This document shows positions 7,938 through 17,529 of a stretch of DNA of 64,000 nucleotides, piece by piece (position 1 is the stretch's first letter; each line of letters begins with the position of its first letter). A program made the translations under genes and the position numbers. The notes beneath the pieces are model-generated. The model was not told where the DNA came from. It worked only from the letters and a program-made list of their open reading frames with translations, and made no database searches. This DNA is from Sphaerochaeta associata (GTDB lineage: Bacteria; Spirochaetota; Spirochaetia; Sphaerochaetales; Sphaerochaetaceae). The stretch is from NCBI RefSeq assembly GCF_022869165.1, contig NZ_CP094929.1:2232001-2296000 (forward strand), in the 5' to 3' direction.

Positions 7938-9755
7938 TTACTTCGAATCGTCTCCGCTTTTAAGAACCGCGAGAAATGCGCTCTGAGGAATCTCCACATT
8001 GCCGACCATTTTCATGCGCTTCTTTCCCTCTTTCTGTTTCTCAAGGAGCTTGCGCTTTCTGCTGATATCACCACCGTAACATTTGGCGGTAACGTCCTTG
8101 CGGAATGCCGTGATGGTCTCTCGGCTGACAATGGTACCCCCGATGGCCGCCTGGATTGCTATCTTATATTGCTGGCGGGGAATTTCACCCCTGAGCCTTT
8201 CACACACTTGTCTGCCACGGGTTTGGCTGCTCCCGCGGAAAACCAGCTGACTTAAGGCATCCACAGGTTCACCGTTCACCAGAATATCCAGACGGACCAA
8301 ATCCGTGCGTTTATAACCGATGACCTGGTAGTCGAACGAAGCATAGCCGCGGCTGATCGACTTCAGGCGGTCATAGAACTCGAAGAGAACCTCGGCAAGA
8401 GGCATCTCATATATGAGCTCGACGCGTTTCTCATCCAGATAGTTCATACCGGTCTGCGTCCCGCGTTTCTCCATGCACAGATTGATGATCGGCCCTACAT
8501 ACTGAGTCGGGGTGATCACATTGGCCTGGATGTACGGCTCCTCCGCGTAATCCACCCGCATGGGATCCGGATACTCCAAAGGATTGTCGATATTGATGGT
8601 CTCACCGTTTTTAAGGTGAACAATATACTTGACCGAAGGGCTGGTGAATACAATGGATAAATCGAATTCACGCTCGATTCTCTCCTGAATCACCTCCAGA
8701 TGCAGCATTCCCAAGAAACCGCAACGGAACCCGAATCCCAACGCAGCTGAGCTGTCCTTCTCATAGATGAGGGATGCGTCGTTGAGCTTCAGCCGCTCAA
8801 TGGCGCTGACCAGCTCCTCATAGTCATTGGTGTCAACCGGATAGATGGAACTAAAGACCACCGGCTTGACATCCTTGAATCCTGGAAGCGGTTTCTTCGC
8901 CGGATGAGCGGTGGTGGTTATCGTATCACCGACTCGTACGTCACTGATGGTTTTCACTCCGGTGATGACATATCCTACATCACCGGCATGCAGCTCGCCT
9001 GTCTTGATGAGCTCCAATTGGAATACTCCGGCCTCCTCGACCTTATAGACGCCGCCTGAATGCATGAACTGAATTTCAGTTCCAACTTTCATGACTCCAT
9101 CGAAGACTCGGCAGTGCACGATGACACCCCGGTACGCATCGTAATGTGAGTCGAAAATAAGAGCCTGCAATGGCAAGGCATCATTTCCCTCTGGGTGTTT
9201 GATCTGCTTGACAATGGCCTCAAACAACGTATCCACACCGAAACCGGTCTTGGCACTTACCTGGACCGCCAACGAACTGTCCAGCCCAAGATCGTGATCT
9301 ATCTGATGAAGACATGCCTCGATGTCGGCGGAAGCAAGGTCCACCTTGTTGATTACCGGGATAATCGTCAAATCATGTTCCATAGCCATATACAAATTGG
9401 CCAGGGTCTGAGCCTCTACACCCTGTGAGGCGTCAATAAGAAGCAACGCACCTTCACAGGAACTGATCGCACGTGAGACCTCGTAGGAGAAGTCCACATG
9501 GCCCGGAGTATCAACCAGGTTCAGCGCATAGGTCTTCCCATCCTTGGCGGTATAAGGAATCGTCACCGCCTGGCTCTTGATGGTGATGCCCCTTTCCCGT
9601 TCTATGTCCATATTGTCAAGAATCTGAGCTTGGGCGGGGCCTCGGGCGCCATTGATGTGGGCCATCTCAATGAAACGATCGGCAAGGGTGGACTTGCCGT
9701 GATCGATATGTGCGATAATACAAAAATTTCGGGTCAGTCTGGAATCAGCACTCAT
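7938..9755 (-). CDS. lepA: elongation factor 4 (LepA), back-translocating GTPase
   Basis: This 605-residue translational GTPase has the G-domain motifs AHIDHGKST (15-23), DTPGH (82-86) and NKVD (136-139). They are followed by the EF-G-like domains and the LepA-specific C-terminal domain, which contains DVTAKCYGGDISRKRKLLEKQ split over its conserved basic helix. It acts on the ribosome to remobilise stalled complexes. AAGGA lies 6 nt before the ATG. It follows ftsH by 8 bases, so ftsH-lepA is one operon. The length equals that of typical LepA. Confidence 0.97.
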   Translation of the reverse strand: MSADSRLTRNFCIIAHIDHGKSTLADRFIEMAHINGARGPAQAQILDNMDIERERGITIKSQAVTIPYTAKDGKTYALNLVDTPGHVDFSYEVSRAISSCEGALLLIDASQGVEAQTLANLYMAMEHDLTIIPVINKVDLASADIEACLHQIDHDLGLDSSLAVQVSAKTGFGVDTLFEAIVKQIKHPEGNDALPLQALIFDSHYDAYRGVIVHCRVFDGVMKVGTEIQFMHSGGVYKVEEAGVFQLELIKTGELHAGDVGYVITGVKTISDVRVGDTITTTAHPAKKPLPGFKDVKPVVFSSIYPVDTNDYEELVSAIERLKLNDASLIYEKDSSAALGFGFRCGFLGMLHLEVIQERIEREFDLSIVFTSPSVKYIVHLKNGETINIDNPLEYPDPMRVDYAEEPYIQANVITPTQYVGPIINLCMEKRGTQTGMNYLDEKRVELIYEMPLAEVLFEFYDRLKSISRGYASFDYQVIGYKRTDLVRLDILVNGEPVDALSQLVFRGSSQTRGRQVCERLRGEIPRQQYKIAIQAAIGGTIVSRETITAFRKDVTAKCYGGDISRKRKLLEKQKEGKKRMKMVGNVEIPQSAFLAVLKSGDDSK

Positions 9756-9763
9756 ACTCGTCC

Positions 9764-11731
9764 TTATTCGTTCGGTTGTTCAACAGGAGGTAGCTCGGTC
9801 TCCTCAGCAGCAGGGTATACAATCTGGTCGAAGCCCAAGAGTACGCGAATCTGGGCATCGTCCAATGTCTCCTTCTCCACCAATTCCTTGGTGAGAAGTT
9901 CAAGCTTGTCCCGGTTTGTCGACAGAAGATCCCTCGTCTCAGCCATCGCCCCGTCAAGAATAGCATGAATCTCCTGGTCTATCCGCTTTGCCGTCTCCTC
10001 GCTGTAATCCTTGTGCTGGGTAATCTCCCGCCCAAGGAACAAGGGTTCTGACTCATCGGCAAGATTGACAAATCCCAAACCACTCATGCCCCACTCTGTG
10101 ACCATGCGGCGGGCCAGATCGGTCGCCTGCTTGATATCGTTGCTGGTTCCCGTGGTGGTTTCACCGTAAACCAGCTCTTCAGCGACATAGCCGCCCATGC
10201 ATACCTTTATCCAATCGCTGAGCATGGACTTGGTCTTGGTATAGGGATCACGTTCGGGAAGGCTTACCGTCAACCCGAGAGCTCTGCCGTGGGGGATGAT
10301 GGTAACCTTGTGCAAGGGATCCAGGTGGGTCAGATAATAATGCAGGAGGGCATGACCGGCTTCATGGTACGCAGTAGCAAGCTTCTCCTTCTCATTCATC
10401 GCACGACTCTTGCGTGCAACACCAAGCAGGATCTTATCCCTGGCCTCTTCCATATCATCCATACTGACGGTGGATTTATTCTTGCGCGCAGCAAACAAGG
10501 CCGCCTCATTGACCAAGTTGGCCAAGTCGGCACCACTGGTGCCTGCACTTCCACGGGCGAGCCGCTTCAAATCCACATCTTTCTCCAACTTGATCTTTCG
10601 ACAGTGGATCTTCAAAATCTCTTCACGTTCCTTGATATCGGGAAGGTCCACTACAACCTGTCTGTCGAAACGTCCGGGTCTGAGCAGTGCAGGATCCAGT
10701 ACATCAGGACGGTTGGTCGCCGCCATGACAATAACGCCGACTGTGGTGGAAAAGCCGTCCATCTCGACGAGAATCTGGTTGAGCGTCTGTTCACGTTCAT
10801 CGTTTCCACCGCCAAGCCCACCGCCGCGGGTGCGCCCGACAGCATCCAACTCATCGATAAACAAAATACAGGGAGCGTGCTTGCGGGCCTGCTCGAATAA
10901 ATCTCGGACACGCGCCGCACCCATACCGACAAACATTTCGACAAAGTCGGAACCACTGGTATGAAAGAAAGATACTCCGCTCTCTCCAGCCACGGCTTTC
11001 GCAAGCAGCGTCTTACCGGTTCCCGGAGGTCCCACCAACAAAACACCACGGGGTATTTTTGCCCCGACTTTGGTGAAGCGGTCGGGATGCTTGAGGAAGG
11101 CGACAACCTCTTCCAATTCGTATTTTGCCTCAACCTGGCCTGCAACATCCTTGAAAGTGGTCTTGGTATCGGTATCCATGTACTCCTTGGCCCTGCTCTT
11201 GCCCAAGGTGGACATCATCTTCCCGTTCAACCCGCTGGATTGGCGGTACAACATAATGGTAAAACCGATGAAGATTATCCAAGGCAGGAGTTGCAGAATA
11301 ATTTGCAGAAAGGAAATCTCTTGTACACTGCCGGTGACCGAAACACCTTTCGTCTTCAAGGAAGGAAGCAGACTTTCATCAAAATACGGAATCCTCGTCT
11401 GTGCTGAAATTCCATTCTTCAAGACGAAGCGGATCAAGGACTGCTCCTTGATCTCAACCTGCATAACTTGGTTTGCATCCACATACCCGATAAATGTCGT
11501 ATAGGGAACCACCTGGTCCTTGACACCGGCGGCTGAATCAAAAAACATATACGCAAACATAATCGCCAAGGTGATGAACACAATCAAGGCGAAACGGTTT
11601 TTTGGGTTGTTTGAAGGCCTGAACGACGGTTTCTTGTTATCCTTGCCCGGACCTTGCCAATATTGGTTGGGGTCTTGGTTGTCAGACTTTTTTTCCGAAT
11701 CGCTATCTTGGCTGTCTTTTCTCAATTTCAC
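9764..11731 (-). CDS. ftsH: ATP-dependent zinc metalloprotease FtsH
   Basis: This 655-residue membrane-anchored AAA+ protease degrades misfolded membrane proteins and short-lived regulators. Two membrane helices (about 47-65 and 141-162) flank an extracytoplasmic segment. Then come Walker A GPPGTGKT (234-241), Walker B ILFIDELD (289-296), the second region of homology, and the zinc site HEAGH (456-460). The N-terminus is unusually polar, with [15 protein letters not shown]. The start is GTG with AAGGAA 8 nt upstream, and this start lies inside the end of tilS (29-base overlap), which suggests translational coupling. Confidence 0.97.
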   Translation of the reverse strand: MKLRKDSQDSDSEKKSDNQDPNQYWQGPGKDNKKPSFRPSNNPKNRFALIVFITLAIMFAYMFFDSAAGVKDQVVPYTTFIGYVDANQVMQVEIKEQSLIRFVLKNGISAQTRIPYFDESLLPSLKTKGVSVTGSVQEISFLQIILQLLPWIIFIGFTIMLYRQSSGLNGKMMSTLGKSRAKEYMDTDTKTTFKDVAGQVEAKYELEEVVAFLKHPDRFTKVGAKIPRGVLLVGPPGTGKTLLAKAVAGESGVSFFHTSGSDFVEMFVGMGAARVRDLFEQARKHAPCILFIDELDAVGRTRGGGLGGGNDEREQTLNQILVEMDGFSTTVGVIVMAATNRPDVLDPALLRPGRFDRQVVVDLPDIKEREEILKIHCRKIKLEKDVDLKRLARGSAGTSGADLANLVNEAALFAARKNKSTVSMDDMEEARDKILLGVARKSRAMNEKEKLATAYHEAGHALLHYYLTHLDPLHKVTIIPHGRALGLTVSLPERDPYTKTKSMLSDWIKVCMGGYVAEELVYGETTTGTSNDIKQATDLARRMVTEWGMSGLGFVNLADESEPLFLGREITQHKDYSEETAKRIDQEIHAILDGAMAETRDLLSTNRDKLELLTKELVEKETLDDAQIRVLLGFDQIVYPAAEETELPPVEQPNE

Positions 11732-13154
11732 TGCAATTGTTCCTTTTATTACTACTATATATATTTGTCAATCTTCGGGCAAGTGGAGCTTTGAACCGCT
11801 TGGCAAGCCGGTCGCGGCCTCCTAAAAACCGTGCAAAAACGGCTACAAGGCCGGAGCGGTCGGCAAGCACCACAACCAAAGGATACAGATGTTTGGGTAT
11901 CTTATACGAAGAGAGCAGTTTCGTCACCTTGACCGTTCCTCCCTCCAAACAAATTTCATCGGAAAGCTGAACAGACCGGAGCACTGGCGTGTCAAGTTGG
12001 GTGGCATCGAGGGCAAGCAGATCAGGATCAAATGAGCCTAGTTCATAGGGAATGCTCCTGAAAAATACGTCGTTCCCTAGATCCATGATCTGTGTTGCCC
12101 CCGGATTTGCCAACTGACGGCAAAAATGCCAACAGCCTTGGTCCACTTTGTGGCAAGTGCATAAATCCTCATCCAGCTTGCAGTGATACGATCCCGATTG
12201 CAAAACCCAATTCCCGCCATCCCCGCTCTCCTCCAACGCCTTTCGCAGACGCTGGATGAAGGATCCCTTGATGCGTTCACCAGTTTCAAAGTGTGCGATA
12301 ATGCGAAAAAGCACAAGTTCCCGGATAGCGGGGGCGAGGAGGATGAACCAGGAACGAGAGAATTCGGCGCAATCGGGCATAAATGACACAGCCTTAAGAG
12401 CGTGCTCGGTCAGAGAATCCAATAACCGACCAACCTCGCCGAAACGTCTGCTCATCAGTGCAATGGCATCGTAAGCTCCGCCGAACACTGAAAGGATAGG
12501 CGGCGTGATAGTATGTCGGATGGTATTTCTCAGGTATGCATCCTCGTTGTTGGTCGAATCTTCAGACCAAATCATCGCATGCTGCCCGACATAGTCGGCA
12601 AGCTCTGCATGAGAACACGCAAGGACAGGTCTGATGAGGGTAAGCTTGCGGCCTTCGACTGTCCGGACTTGCCGCACTCCCTCCAAGGCCGTTATGCTTG
12701 CGCCTTGGAAAAGCCTCATCAATGTTGTCTCCAATTGGTCGTCTGCGTTGTGGGCGGTGGCGAGATGGGTACACCCCGCTCGTGCACATTCATCATACAA
12801 TGCCTCGTAGCGTAGATGTCTTGCAGCCTCTTCCAGTCCTCCTCGTCTCCTGGCCGCCGCCATTGCAACCGAGCCTTCGCCAAGATCAAGGATACGCAGA
12901 CCAATGCCCAGCTTCAGGCAATTCTCTCCATTCAGAGCCATTTCAGCCTTAAGCTCCTCGGCCGGGCGCAGATGATGCTGCACATACATCACGTGCAAGT
13001 GATCTGGGGTGTACAACTGCCTCAAGGCAAGAAGCAGTGCAAGAGAATCACTGCCCCCGGAGAATGCGACTCCGATCCGTGCTTGATCATCGATGTGGTA
13101 CTCAGCGAGAAATGCAACAACCTTATTCAGCACCTCTGCGTCGATTGTAGGCAA
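11703..13154 (-). CDS. tilS: tRNA(Ile)-lysidine synthase
   Basis: This 483-residue N-type ATP pyrophosphatase makes lysidine at C34 of the minor Ile tRNA so that it reads AUA. The PP-loop SGGSDS is at 32-37, followed by a conserved HNADDQLET segment. A long C-terminal region is present, as in E. coli-size TilS. The start is TTG at 13154, supported by AGGAGGTGAT just upstream, which is a near-perfect anti-16S match, and by the absence of an in-frame ATG nearby. Its start lies within pth and its end within ftsH, so pth-tilS-ftsH are physically interlocked. Confidence 0.94.
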   Translation of the reverse strand: MPTIDAEVLNKVVAFLAEYHIDDQARIGVAFSGGSDSLALLLALRQLYTPDHLHVMYVQHHLRPAEELKAEMALNGENCLKLGIGLRILDLGEGSVAMAAARRRGGLEEAARHLRYEALYDECARAGCTHLATAHNADDQLETTLMRLFQGASITALEGVRQVRTVEGRKLTLIRPVLACSHAELADYVGQHAMIWSEDSTNNEDAYLRNTIRHTITPPILSVFGGAYDAIALMSRRFGEVGRLLDSLTEHALKAVSFMPDCAEFSRSWFILLAPAIRELVLFRIIAHFETGERIKGSFIQRLRKALEESGDGGNWVLQSGSYHCKLDEDLCTCHKVDQGCWHFCRQLANPGATQIMDLGNDVFFRSIPYELGSFDPDLLALDATQLDTPVLRSVQLSDEICLEGGTVKVTKLLSSYKIPKHLYPLVVVLADRSGLVAVFARFLGGRDRLAKRFKAPLARRLTNIYSSNKRNNCSEIEKRQPR

Positions 13155-13677
13155 CCATCACCTCCTGCAGCATCTTCCCTTCCACCAATTCGACCAAGGC
13201 TTGCGAAGCCAGGCGAATCCCATCCAGAATCCTCTCATCATCCATATTGCCCAGTACATGATCAACCACCGACACACCTTCTTTCGGACGGCCGATACCT
13301 ACATAGATGCGGATGAATTCTCCGCTTCCCAGGTGTTCGATCAAGCTCTTGAGCCCATTGTGACCGGCAGAAGAGCCTCCTTTACGTATGCGAATCATTC
13401 CAGGGGGTAGATCCAACTGGTCACAGATTACAATGATATCCGATGCCTCAATGCCGGGAAAGTGTTTGAGAACCTTTGCGCTTGCATTCATATACGTCAG
13501 GGGCTGGACCAACAGCACTTCTTCACCCACCTTGGCTTGACGATAGAGACGAAAACAGCGTTTTTTCAGAGTAACCTGAAAAAACGCTGCACATGTACTC
13601 ACTACATCAAAGCCGACATTGTGTCGGGAGTGCTCATACTTGGTCCCGGGGTTTCCCAGTCCAAGAATCAACTTCAT
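13123..13677 (-). CDS. pth: peptidyl-tRNA hydrolase
   Basis: This 184-residue cytoplasmic enzyme releases peptides from prematurely dropped peptidyl-tRNA. The N-terminal motif GLGNPG (6-11), the catalytic His19 in SRHNVGF, and the conserved QPLTYMNASAKV and GHNGLKS segments are all present. The ATG overlaps the rplY stop by four bases (ATGA-type), and its 3' end overlaps tilS by 32 bases. The neighbouring rplY-pth pair is a very common bacterial arrangement. Confidence 0.96.
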   Translation of the reverse strand: MKLILGLGNPGTKYEHSRHNVGFDVVSTCAAFFQVTLKKRCFRLYRQAKVGEEVLLVQPLTYMNASAKVLKHFPGIEASDIIVICDQLDLPPGMIRIRKGGSSAGHNGLKSLIEHLGSGEFIRIYVGIGRPKEGVSVVDHVLGNMDDERILDGIRLASQALVELVEGKMLQEVMVAYNRRRGAE

Positions 13678-14309
13678 TTCTTTGCCTTGGCATCCTTGGT
13701 GGGTTCGGCGGGAGCAACGGCTTCAACCACTTCTTCAACGACAGCTGCAGTTTCAGCCTTTACACCCTTGACGGAGGCAACGGTCTTGGACAGGTCGTCG
13801 AGCACCTTGACACCGGCGGGAATCACCACATCCTTGAGATGGAGGCTCTGGTTGATTTTCATGGCTGACACATCGGCTTCGAGAGCGGCGGGAAGGTCCT
13901 TGGGCAGACATTCAATTTCAACTTCATGCATGACCTGGTCAAGAACACCACCTTCCTTGGTTCCCACGGGGTTGCCCTTGAGAATGAGGGAGACAAGCGT
14001 ACGAAGAGCCTGGCCGCGGGTGACTTCAAAGAAGTCCACGTGCTTGATTTCGCCGATCATCAGATTTTCCTGATAATCCTTCATCAGACACTCATACTGC
14101 TTCTTGCCGACCGTAATCTTAAGCAGTGCGGTTTCAGAGAAATGGCGCATCTTGTTTGTGAATTCACGGGAATCCAGGATAATGTGCACCGGAGCATTCT
14201 TTCCATAGATTACAGCAGGGATACGCTTTGCTCGAAGCAAACGACGGGCACCGGCACTACCGAAATCTTCGGTTCTCAGTTCCGCCTTCAAACTCTTGTT
14301 ATCAGACAT
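13674..14309 (-). CDS. rplY: 50S ribosomal protein bL25 (CTC-type, with C-terminal extension)
   Basis: This is a 211-residue general-stress-type L25. The N-terminal domain binds 5S rRNA (LRTEDFGSAGARRLLRAKRIP in segments). The second beta domain contains IECLPKDLPAALEADVS. The tail is rich in Ala, Glu and Lys and ends with DAKAKK. The start at 14309 (MSDNK) is chosen because AAGGAG lies 5 nt upstream; an ORF extension 11 codons further lacks one. It heads the rplY-pth-tilS-ftsH-lepA series, with a start/stop overlap to pth. Confidence 0.95.
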   Translation of the reverse strand: MSDNKSLKAELRTEDFGSAGARRLLRAKRIPAVIYGKNAPVHIILDSREFTNKMRHFSETALLKITVGKKQYECLMKDYQENLMIGEIKHVDFFEVTRGQALRTLVSLILKGNPVGTKEGGVLDQVMHEVEIECLPKDLPAALEADVSAMKINQSLHLKDVVIPAGVKVLDDLSKTVASVKGVKAETAAVVEEVVEAVAPAEPTKDAKAKK

Positions 14310-14434
14310 ACAAACTCCTTGTACTCTCATTGGCGCATGCATCGATGCCCAATTACCATAGCATTTTGGATATTTAGAATACCACTAGGAAGCGAGTATA
14401 GAGTGTTTTGCCGTAGTAAGGCAAGCCCTCCGCA

Positions 14435-14469
14435 AAAAAACAGGGGCAATCCATAGAAAGGATTGCCCT
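14435..14469 (-). terminator. terminator of tRNA-Gln
   Basis: The stem GGGCAATCC with its complement GGATTGCCC and a 7-base loop (14443-14469) is followed on the minus strand by CTGTTTTTTT. It begins 2 bases after the tRNA 3' end, so it serves the tRNA transcript. Confidence 0.85.
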
Positions 14470-14470
14470 A

Positions 14471-14542
14471 CTGGGAAGGAGGGATTCGAACCCCCGATGC
14501 CGGCACCAAAAACCAGAGCCTTAACCGCTTGGCGACTTCCCA
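14471..14542 (-). tRNA. tRNA-Gln (anticodon TTG)
   Basis: The acceptor arm TGGGAAG/CTTCCCA pairs fully and the discriminator is G. The D-arm has CGCCAAGCGGTTAAGGC. The anticodon loop TTTTGGT gives anticodon TTG, and the T-loop is GTTCGAATC. It is very close to the standard bacterial tRNA-Gln in the D-arm and anticodon region. CCA is not encoded. Confidence 0.95.
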
Positions 14543-14556
14543 ACAACGGATACGAC

Positions 14557-14583
14557 AGTATACGAAAACAATGGGTTTGTCCA
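14557..14583 (-). promoter_or_regulatory. probable promoter of tRNA-Gln
   Basis: TGGACA (14578-14583) and TATACT (14557-14562) on the minus strand are separated by 15 bases, and the -10 ends 14 bases before the tRNA. The short spacer is suboptimal. It lies directly beyond the spoVG stop. Confidence 0.45.
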
Positions 14584-14588
14584 GCGGT

Positions 14589-14873
14589 TTATTGCAGCTC
14601 TTCCTCGCCTGCAGCTTCTCCGGTGTCGGAGGCATACGCCTCCATGATGATTTTTTGGAGGTGGTCGCGGAAATCACTGCTTATCGGATGCGCGACATCC
14701 TTGAATTCACCATTGGCCAACTGCCTGCTCGGCATTGCTATGAAATCACCATCACGGCCCTCGATGACCTTGATATTGTGCACTACAAATTGGCTATCGA
14801 ACGTAACGGTCACATAAGCCTTAAGTTTTCCTGTCTGATTGACTTTCCGTACACGTACTTCTGCAATATCCAC
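14589..14873 (-). CDS. spoVG: SpoVG family RNA/DNA-binding regulator
   Basis: This 94-residue protein contains the conserved SpoVG core: DIAEVRVRKV, LKAYVTVTFD, FVVHNIKVIEG, FIAMPSR and DVAHPISSDFR. SpoVG proteins bind nucleic acid and modulate gene expression; in spirochaetes a SpoVG is known without sporulation. The GTG start at 14873 is preferred because GGAGG lies 5 nt upstream; the longer frame to 14939 overlaps ispE and adds unrelated residues. It follows ispE by 38 bases, the same gene order seen around ispE-spoVG in other bacteria. The acidic tail ends GEEELQ. Confidence 0.93.
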   Translation of the reverse strand: MDIAEVRVRKVNQTGKLKAYVTVTFDSQFVVHNIKVIEGRDGDFIAMPSRQLANGEFKDVAHPISSDFRDHLQKIIMEAYASDTGEAAGEEELQ

Positions 14874-14911
14874 AAAAACCTCCAAACAACTCCAACCAAC
14901 TTCATCAAACT

Positions 14912-15793
14912 TTAACTCATCAAATGTGTAATCCAACACCTGACACGAGGGCCGAAAGCGGCGACAACGTCTGCATGCACATCATGGACTTGGGAAGCAT
15001 CCTCACTGACGAAAAACCAACAGGCTCCACTACCGCTCATGCCGAAAAACCCTTCATATTCTTTGGCTACTGTTTCCAGAGCCGTATAAAATGCACCATT
15101 GCTCGAGCACGACTGAAAATCATTATACAATAAACCCCTCCACTTATGGGAAGGTTTTTCATATATTTGCAACAATTCCTGTATACCCGGCATGTACACA
15201 TTTTCCTGATTCAATCTCATTTCATCAAGCATCCGATAGGCTGATGACGTCGATACGTCAAAAAAAGTCGGCATAACCAACAAAGCAGGCATCGGCCGGC
15301 TGTCCAAAGGAGCAACGTTTTCCCCCTTCCCTGTTACAAGAGCGGCACTATAGCCGTAAAGGAAGAAGGGGACATCGCTGCCGACCTGCAAAGCAACCGA
15401 ATGCAACACTTGTGCTGGCAGGGCATGCTTGGAGTCGATCGCCTGCAACATAGCCAACAAGCTGGCTGCATCGCTCGAACCTCCTCCAAGTCCTGCTTTC
15501 ACAGGAATCTGTTTGTCACACTTGATTTCCAAATGCAGGGTACTGCCTCCAGCTTCATGCCAAAGGCGGGCTGCTTTCGTCAAGGTATTATCTTTAGGAC
15601 TGCAGTACGCTTCCAACCCCTGCACCTGCACATCAAAAGTCTCGCTCTCCTTCCATCGAAGCGTGATGGTATCGCTCAAGCCCACCAAAGCGAACAAGGA
15701 CTGGATGGGATGATACCCATCCGGATAAGGAAGTCCGACGGCCAGATGCAGATTTATTTTGGCATGGGCAGGGCGCGAACACACGGTATCCAT
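14912..15793 (-). CDS. ispE: 4-diphosphocytidyl-2-C-methyl-D-erythritol kinase
   Basis: This 293-residue GHMP kinase carries out the fourth step of the MEP isoprenoid pathway, phosphorylating the 2-hydroxyl of CDP-methylerythritol. Motif 1 AKINLHL is near the N-terminus, and the glycine-rich ATP loop PVKAGLGGGSSDAA is at about 95-108. A third GHMP motif (GMSGSGACWFF) is near the C-terminus. The start is uncertain: ATG 15793 gives the usual spacing to AKINL, and ATG 15820 adds nine residues; neither has a clear ribosome site. It is cotranscribed with spoVG. Confidence 0.93.
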   Translation of the reverse strand: MDTVCSRPAHAKINLHLAVGLPYPDGYHPIQSLFALVGLSDTITLRWKESETFDVQVQGLEAYCSPKDNTLTKAARLWHEAGGSTLHLEIKCDKQIPVKAGLGGGSSDAASLLAMLQAIDSKHALPAQVLHSVALQVGSDVPFFLYGYSAALVTGKGENVAPLDSRPMPALLVMPTFFDVSTSSAYRMLDEMRLNQENVYMPGIQELLQIYEKPSHKWRGLLYNDFQSCSSNGAFYTALETVAKEYEGFFGMSGSGACWFFVSEDASQVHDVHADVVAAFGPRVRCWITHLMS

Positions 15794-15932
15794 GGCTAAC
15801 AGAGTATCAAAGCGGAACATGGTTGTCTAGTAAGATTTTTGCATATGTAGTTTCTTAGAGCAGATTATTATCAATAATACCACTCTAAAAGTGACTAAAG
15901 TGATGGAAATCCAATACAAATCACAGATTGCT

Positions 15933-16664
15933 TCAAGTCCAGGCACCTATTGAGCAAAGCTGCTCTGCAACCTTCTCCTTCCACCCTTGATTAGCCTGGG
16001 GACTGGCCGGACTTGGATGCAATATAGAGGAGATGACGGTATCGGCTCTCGACCCGGCAACATTGACGAATTTTTGCATCGCATATTTGCCTACTCCGAT
16101 CAGATGGGTCGGCTCAAGCAGTTCGATCACATCAAGCAGATAACGGTCGCAAATTGTCTCAAGGGCGAGCCGTTCACCCCGCGCCAACATATCTGGGGTG
16201 ATGTTTTTTGCAGAAGGTTTCCTGTCCATAAAGACCAGCGGACAATAATTGGTGACCGCCATCTCCGACGAGAAAGCTTCGGCGGTGCCGTAATGCTCGG
16301 CAAGCAATCCCCAAAGCCGTCTTCCGCTGACTTCGCTTCGTGGCGATGCCAACCCCAGCACCGGTCGGGCAGGATGTTCAACCAAGGGTTTTGCAATTTC
16401 GGCTTCGAGCTTGAGAAAATGTTTTACTGCTTCTATCTCCCCAAAAGGAACCCCGGTCTGGGTCATCCCGAAAGGTCCTGGGTTCATCCCCAAAAGGAGA
16501 ATCCTGACCGGACGGCTGAGGTAGTTGCGAATATACAGTTCATGCATCGGCCAGGCATAGGACAAGGGATTATAAATATAGCAATCACAACTGAAACGAA
16601 GTGTTTCCACCTGCTGTGCAAAGACTTTCGTGCGTTCAATGACCTTTTCTTGCAGCGTAAGCAT
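15933..16664 (-). CDS. SMUG1-type single-strand-selective uracil-DNA glycosylase
   Basis: This 243-residue protein belongs to the SMUG family of the uracil-DNA glycosylase superfamily, which excises uracil and oxidised pyrimidines from DNA. The diagnostic active-site motif GMNPGPFGMTQTGVPFGE (near residue 80) and the late helix motif LHPSPASPQAN match vertebrate and bacterial SMUG1. The intervening LVFMDRKPSAKNITP is also typical. AGGGGG lies 6 nt before the ATG. It stands alone, divergent from the following HAD gene with a gap of only 51 bases. SMUG1 is patchy in bacteria, so horizontal acquisition is possible. Confidence 0.9.
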   Translation of the reverse strand: MLTLQEKVIERTKVFAQQVETLRFSCDCYIYNPLSYAWPMHELYIRNYLSRPVRILLLGMNPGPFGMTQTGVPFGEIEAVKHFLKLEAEIAKPLVEHPARPVLGLASPRSEVSGRRLWGLLAEHYGTAEAFSSEMAVTNYCPLVFMDRKPSAKNITPDMLARGERLALETICDRYLLDVIELLEPTHLIGVGKYAMQKFVNVAGSRADTVISSILHPSPASPQANQGWKEKVAEQLCSIGAWT

Positions 16665-16715
16665 ACATTCCCCCTAGGCAGACAGTAAGCGTGTACCGTA
16701 TGATGATACCCCAAC

Positions 16716-17477
16716 ATGGCACAAATGAATGAGAAACTCAAGGGAATCATTTTTGACAAGGACGGTACACTCTTCGACTATGCCCAAGTATGGGAGGATG
16801 TGCTGAAGGAAGGCATCAACAGTGCTTTTGTGTCGATGGGAAAGGCGGAGCATCAGAAGGCCAAAAAGGCGATGCTTCACCTCATGGGTATAGACGAGCA
16901 CGGGGACTGCCATCCAAAAGGACTTGTATTCACCCACCGCCCGATACAGATTTTGCGCAGATTCCTCTTATACTGCATCCGTTACAGAGTGAACGCAATC
17001 AAGGCAATACGGGCCTACCACCAAAGTGTACAGAACAGCGAGGTTCTGCTCAGCGAAAAGCTGGGAAAAATGGATTTTTCGCTTCAACAAACACTGTTTT
17101 CAACCCTGAAGGAGCGAGGCTACTCCATTGGAATCATCACCAATGACAACGCATCCTCCACCTCACTCTTTCTCTCCTTGATGGGATTGAGCGATCATAT
17201 CGATTTCGTCTCCTGTCGGGACAGCAATTATAAGAAGAAACCGCACCCCCAGGCATTTTTGGAGTTCTGCAGACAGCAGGACATCATGCCCGGCCAGGTT
17301 GCGATGGTCGGTGACACCATCACCGATATGTTGTTCGCCAAGCGGTCGGAAGCCGGTTACACCATCGCCTTGCTCAGCGGAAGCAATGACAATAAGAGCC
17401 TTAGGCCTCTTGCCGATGTCGTATACCCCGATATCTCAGCGCTCCTTGCGGACAAACGGCTCTTTCCTGCTCCCTAG
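16716..17477 (+). CDS. HAD-superfamily hydrolase (phosphoglycolate phosphatase-like)
   Basis: This 253-residue haloacid dehalogenase-type phosphatase has motif I DKDGTL (Asp14 nucleophile, Asp16), a helical cap (about 25-110), motif II IITND, a conserved Lys in KKPHPQAF, and motif III GDTITDML. The layout is that of the Gph/PGP subgroup, but the substrate cannot be told from sequence. The start is either ATG 16716 or ATG 16725. No Shine-Dalgarno is present; TATGAT (16699-16704) ends 11 nt before the first ATG, so the mRNA may be leaderless. It is monocistronic. Confidence 0.85.
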   Translation: MAQMNEKLKGIIFDKDGTLFDYAQVWEDVLKEGINSAFVSMGKAEHQKAKKAMLHLMGIDEHGDCHPKGLVFTHRPIQILRRFLLYCIRYRVNAIKAIRAYHQSVQNSEVLLSEKLGKMDFSLQQTLFSTLKERGYSIGIITNDNASSTSLFLSLMGLSDHIDFVSCRDSNYKKKPHPQAFLEFCRQQDIMPGQVAMVGDTITDMLFAKRSEAGYTIALLSGSNDNKSLRPLADVVYPDISALLADKRLFPAP

Positions 17478-17529
17478 TATTTTTTAACTATTAGTTCAAC
17501 CATAATTCAGTTAAGGAGTTACTCGTTTC

